A DNA stretch of 64,000 nucleotides from Pelagibacterium xiamenense. GTDB taxonomy: Bacteria > Pseudomonadota > Alphaproteobacteria > Rhizobiales > Devosiaceae. The stretch is from NCBI RefSeq assembly GCF_021166475.1, contig NZ_JAJOYS010000001.1, positions 496,001 to 560,000 on the forward strand, read 5' to 3'. Shown in pieces: positions 62,264 to 64,000 of this stretch. A program made the position numbers and the translations under genes. The stretch's first letter is position 1. Each line of letters starts with the position of its first letter. The notes below the pieces were generated by a model. It saw only the letters and a list, made by a program, of their open reading frames with translations. It searched no databases and was not told the DNA's origin.

Positions 62264-63535
62264 ATGCAAGGCTATAAAGGGTATCTGTTGGGCGCCACCG
62301 GGGCGCTCGCGCTCGGGCTGGCGGCATCGTCGCTTCTGGCCCAGGAAACGACGCTCACGATTGAAAGCTGGCGCAATGACGACCTGTCGATCTGGCAGGA
62401 TACGCTCATCCCGGCCTTCGAGGCGGAGCATCCCGACATCAACCTCGAATTCACTCCGACCGCTCCGACCGAATACAACGCTGCGCTCAATGCCAAGCTC
62501 GAAGCCGGCTCGGCGGGGGATCTGATCACCTGTCGCCCGTTTGACGCATCGCTTGCACTCTTCGAACAGGGCTACCTCGCGCCGCTTGACGATCTCGAGG
62601 GTATGGCGAATTTCTCCGACGTCGCCAAATCCGCCTGGAACACCGATGATGGCGCGACGCCATTCTGCGTCCCTATGGCCTCGGTGATCCACGGCTTCAT
62701 CTACAACGCCGACGCCTTCGCCGAGCTGGGGCTCGAAGAGCCGGAAACGCTCGAGGAGTTCTATGCACTTCTCGACGCGATCAAGGAAGATGGCGGCTAC
62801 GTCCCGATGGCGATGGGGACCGTCGATCAGTGGGAAGCGGCCACCATGGGCTATCAGAATATCGGGCCCAACTACTGGATGGGCGAGGAAGGCCGGCTTG
62901 CGCTTATTTCCGGCGAGCAGAGCCTGACGGACGAGCCCTGGGTCGCGCCCTATCGCGAACTGGCCAAGTGGGGAGAGTATCTTGGCGATGGCTTTGAGGC
63001 TCAAAGCTATCCTGACAGTCAGAACCTCTTCACCCTCGGCCGCGCGGCGATCTATCCTGCCGGCTCTTGGGAGATTGCGTTGTTCGAAGAACAAGCCGAC
63101 TTCGAGATGGGCGCGTTCCCGCCGCCGGTCGTCAATGAAGGAGACACCTGCTACATCTCCGATCATACCGATATCGGCATCGGCATGAACGCGGCGACCG
63201 ACAACCCCGAGGCTGCGCGCACCTTCCTCAACTGGGTCGCCTCGCCGGAATTCGCCTCGCTCTATTCCAACGCGTTGCCCGGCTTCTTCGCGTTGTCGAA
63301 TGAGCCGGTCTCGCTCGAAAACGACCTGGCCCAGGAGTTCGTATCCTGGCGCGAGGAGTGCGAATCCACGATCCGCTCGACCTACGCGATCCTGTCACGT
63401 GGCACGCCAAACCTCGAAAACGAGACCTGGAACGCCTCGGCCAATGTGATCAACGGCACCGAAACGCCCGAGGACGCTGCGGCGCGGCTGCAGGACGGTC
63501 TCGCAAGCTGGTACGAGCCGCAACAGGGCGAGTAG
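62264..63535 (+). CDS. Carbohydrate ABC substrate-binding protein, 423 aa
   Basis: Signal peptide MQGYKGYLLGATGALALGLA (cleavage near LLAQE), then a family 1 solute-binding domain (LTIESWRNDDLSIWQDTLIPAFEAEHPDI). AGGAAGG lies before the ATG. Divergent from the GntR-SIS-nagA operon, so it probably brings in GlcNAc or a GlcNAc oligosaccharide. Followed by a 12-bp hairpin and a permease gene. Confidence 0.94.
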   Translation: MQGYKGYLLGATGALALGLAASSLLAQETTLTIESWRNDDLSIWQDTLIPAFEAEHPDINLEFTPTAPTEYNAALNAKLEAGSAGDLITCRPFDASLALFEQGYLAPLDDLEGMANFSDVAKSAWNTDDGATPFCVPMASVIHGFIYNADAFAELGLEEPETLEEFYALLDAIKEDGGYVPMAMGTVDQWEAATMGYQNIGPNYWMGEEGRLALISGEQSLTDEPWVAPYRELAKWGEYLGDGFEAQSYPDSQNLFTLGRAAIYPAGSWEIALFEEQADFEMGAFPPPVVNEGDTCYISDHTDIGIGMNAATDNPEAARTFLNWVASPEFASLYSNALPGFFALSNEPVSLENDLAQEFVSWREECESTIRSTYAILSRGTPNLENETWNASANVINGTETPEDAAARLQDGLASWYEPQQGE

Positions 63536-63561
63536 CGGCCGTCGGAAACCGGCACTATTGC

Positions 63562-63591
63562 GGCTCCGGGCGATTTTGGTCGCCCGGAGCC
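63562..63591 (+). other. Intercistronic hairpin after the GlcNAc-locus binding protein
   Basis: Perfect 12-bp stem GGCTCCGGGCGA/TCGCCCGGAGCC with a TTTTGG loop, 26 bases after the stop and 29 bases before the permease ATG, without a T-tract. Confidence 0.65.
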
Positions 63592-63620
63592 ATGAGGCGC
63601 AACGAGGGGCACGCGAGAAA

Positions 63621-64000
63621 ATGACATCAGGCGTAGGGGAACCGCTCAAACGCGCGCGGCGCTGGCATATCGCCGTATTCCTCGCGCCTGCGGTGCTTAT
63701 CTATACCGCAATCATGATCGTCCCGCTTTTCGCCACGCTCTTTCTTGCGCTGTTTCAACGGGTGGAGGGGCAGCAGATCTTCGTCGGTATCGCCAATTTC
63801 GCGACGCTTTTCGGCGATCCGCGCTGGGCGGCGAGCTTCTGGAATGCGCTTTGGAACAACACCTGGTTCTTCATCGTCCACATGCTCGTGCAGAACCCCA
63901 TCGGCATTCTGCTCGCTGCCATCCTCTCGAACCCGAGTCTGCGGTTGCGCGGCTTCTACCGCACCGCGATCTTCATCCCGACGATCCTTTCTTTCGTGAT
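63621..64000 (+). CDS. Carbohydrate ABC transporter permease (MalF type, 3' partial)
   Basis: The frame is open from ATG 63621 to the window end (126 codons). It reads MTSGVGEPLKRARRWHIAVF followed by a TM helix (LAPAVLIYTAIMIVPLFATL), then LFQRVEGQQIFVGIANFATLFGDPRW and a second helix, the MalF-type start. The gene continues past the window. It pairs with the binding protein 85 bases upstream. Confidence 0.9.
   Translation, partial: MTSGVGEPLKRARRWHIAVFLAPAVLIYTAIMIVPLFATLFLALFQRVEGQQIFVGIANFATLFGDPRWAASFWNALWNNTWFFIVHMLVQNPIGILLAAILSNPSLRLRGFYRTAIFIPTILSFV

Noticed and set aside
61879-62265. An N-terminal extension of the GntR gene to 62265
   Set aside because: The extension has no recognisable sequence, contains the operator copies, and the ATG at 61878 has a good ribosome binding site and begins at the HTH domain.

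Overview
The window is one continuous stretch of a high-GC alphaproteobacterial chromosome. Gene content and style point to the Hyphomicrobiales (Rhizobiales), plausibly a Devosiaceae-type organism such as Pelagibacterium or Devosia. The grounds are a membrane-bound ferritin gene behind an Irr-type iron box, CbtAB and CobN cobalamin genes behind a B12 riboswitch, GcvA-like LysR regulators, a small DUF1127-like protein, and many solute ABC transporters. The genus is an inference. There is no prophage, insertion sequence, CRISPR array or plasmid machinery; the only RNA gene is tRNA-Ser(GGA).

Layout. 1-18.1 kb is mostly housekeeping and stress genes: a partial DUF2306 membrane protein, MbfA, a LysR regulator, a CHAD protein, LepA, small enzymes, an MFS transporter divergent from an HxlR regulator, a repeat-rich VWA protein, an amino-acid ABC pair, a peroxiredoxin and MsrA. 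18.1-23.7 kb holds the tRNA, a second LysR paired with a small protein, and a zinc/manganese-type ABC operon whose two permeases carry winged-helix tails. 23.8-30.5 kb is an amino-sugar cluster: sugar ABC genes, a GH84 O-GlcNAcase-like enzyme overlapping a GNAT gene, then a divergent GntR regulator and SIS protein. 30.5-31.7 kb holds an ArsR regulator and an odd sugar transferase. 31.8-41.1 kb is a polyol operon: SorC regulator, full ABC transporter, polyol dehydrogenase, HAD phosphatase and FGGY kinase. 41.2-49.5 kb has a SIMPL protein, then a B12-riboswitch-controlled operon cbtB-cbtA-cobW-(membrane protein)-cobN-cupin-cobO. 49.6-56.4 kb has an aldo/keto reductase and a complete di/oligopeptide ABC operon with a structured leader. 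56.7-58.9 kb has an ECF sigma factor with a membrane partner, a VOC protein and an Rrf2 regulator. 58.9-64 kb is a second amino-sugar locus (nagA, SIS, GntR, then a divergent sugar ABC transporter that runs off the window).

How it works together. Most of the window is scavenging: amino sugars, polyols, peptides, amino acids, transition metals and cobalt for B12. The two amino-sugar loci appear to form one regulon, because the same 15-16 bp operator-like sequence lies in both GntR-flanked intergenic regions. The best candidate for a little-described system is the GH84-GNAT gene pair: two overlapping genes in the same order as the two domains of human O-GlcNAcase, inside a transporter operon. 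The second is the dipeptide operon leader, which holds a 17-codon ORF with a strong ribosome binding site, a terminator-like hairpin and a large hairpin just before the first gene.
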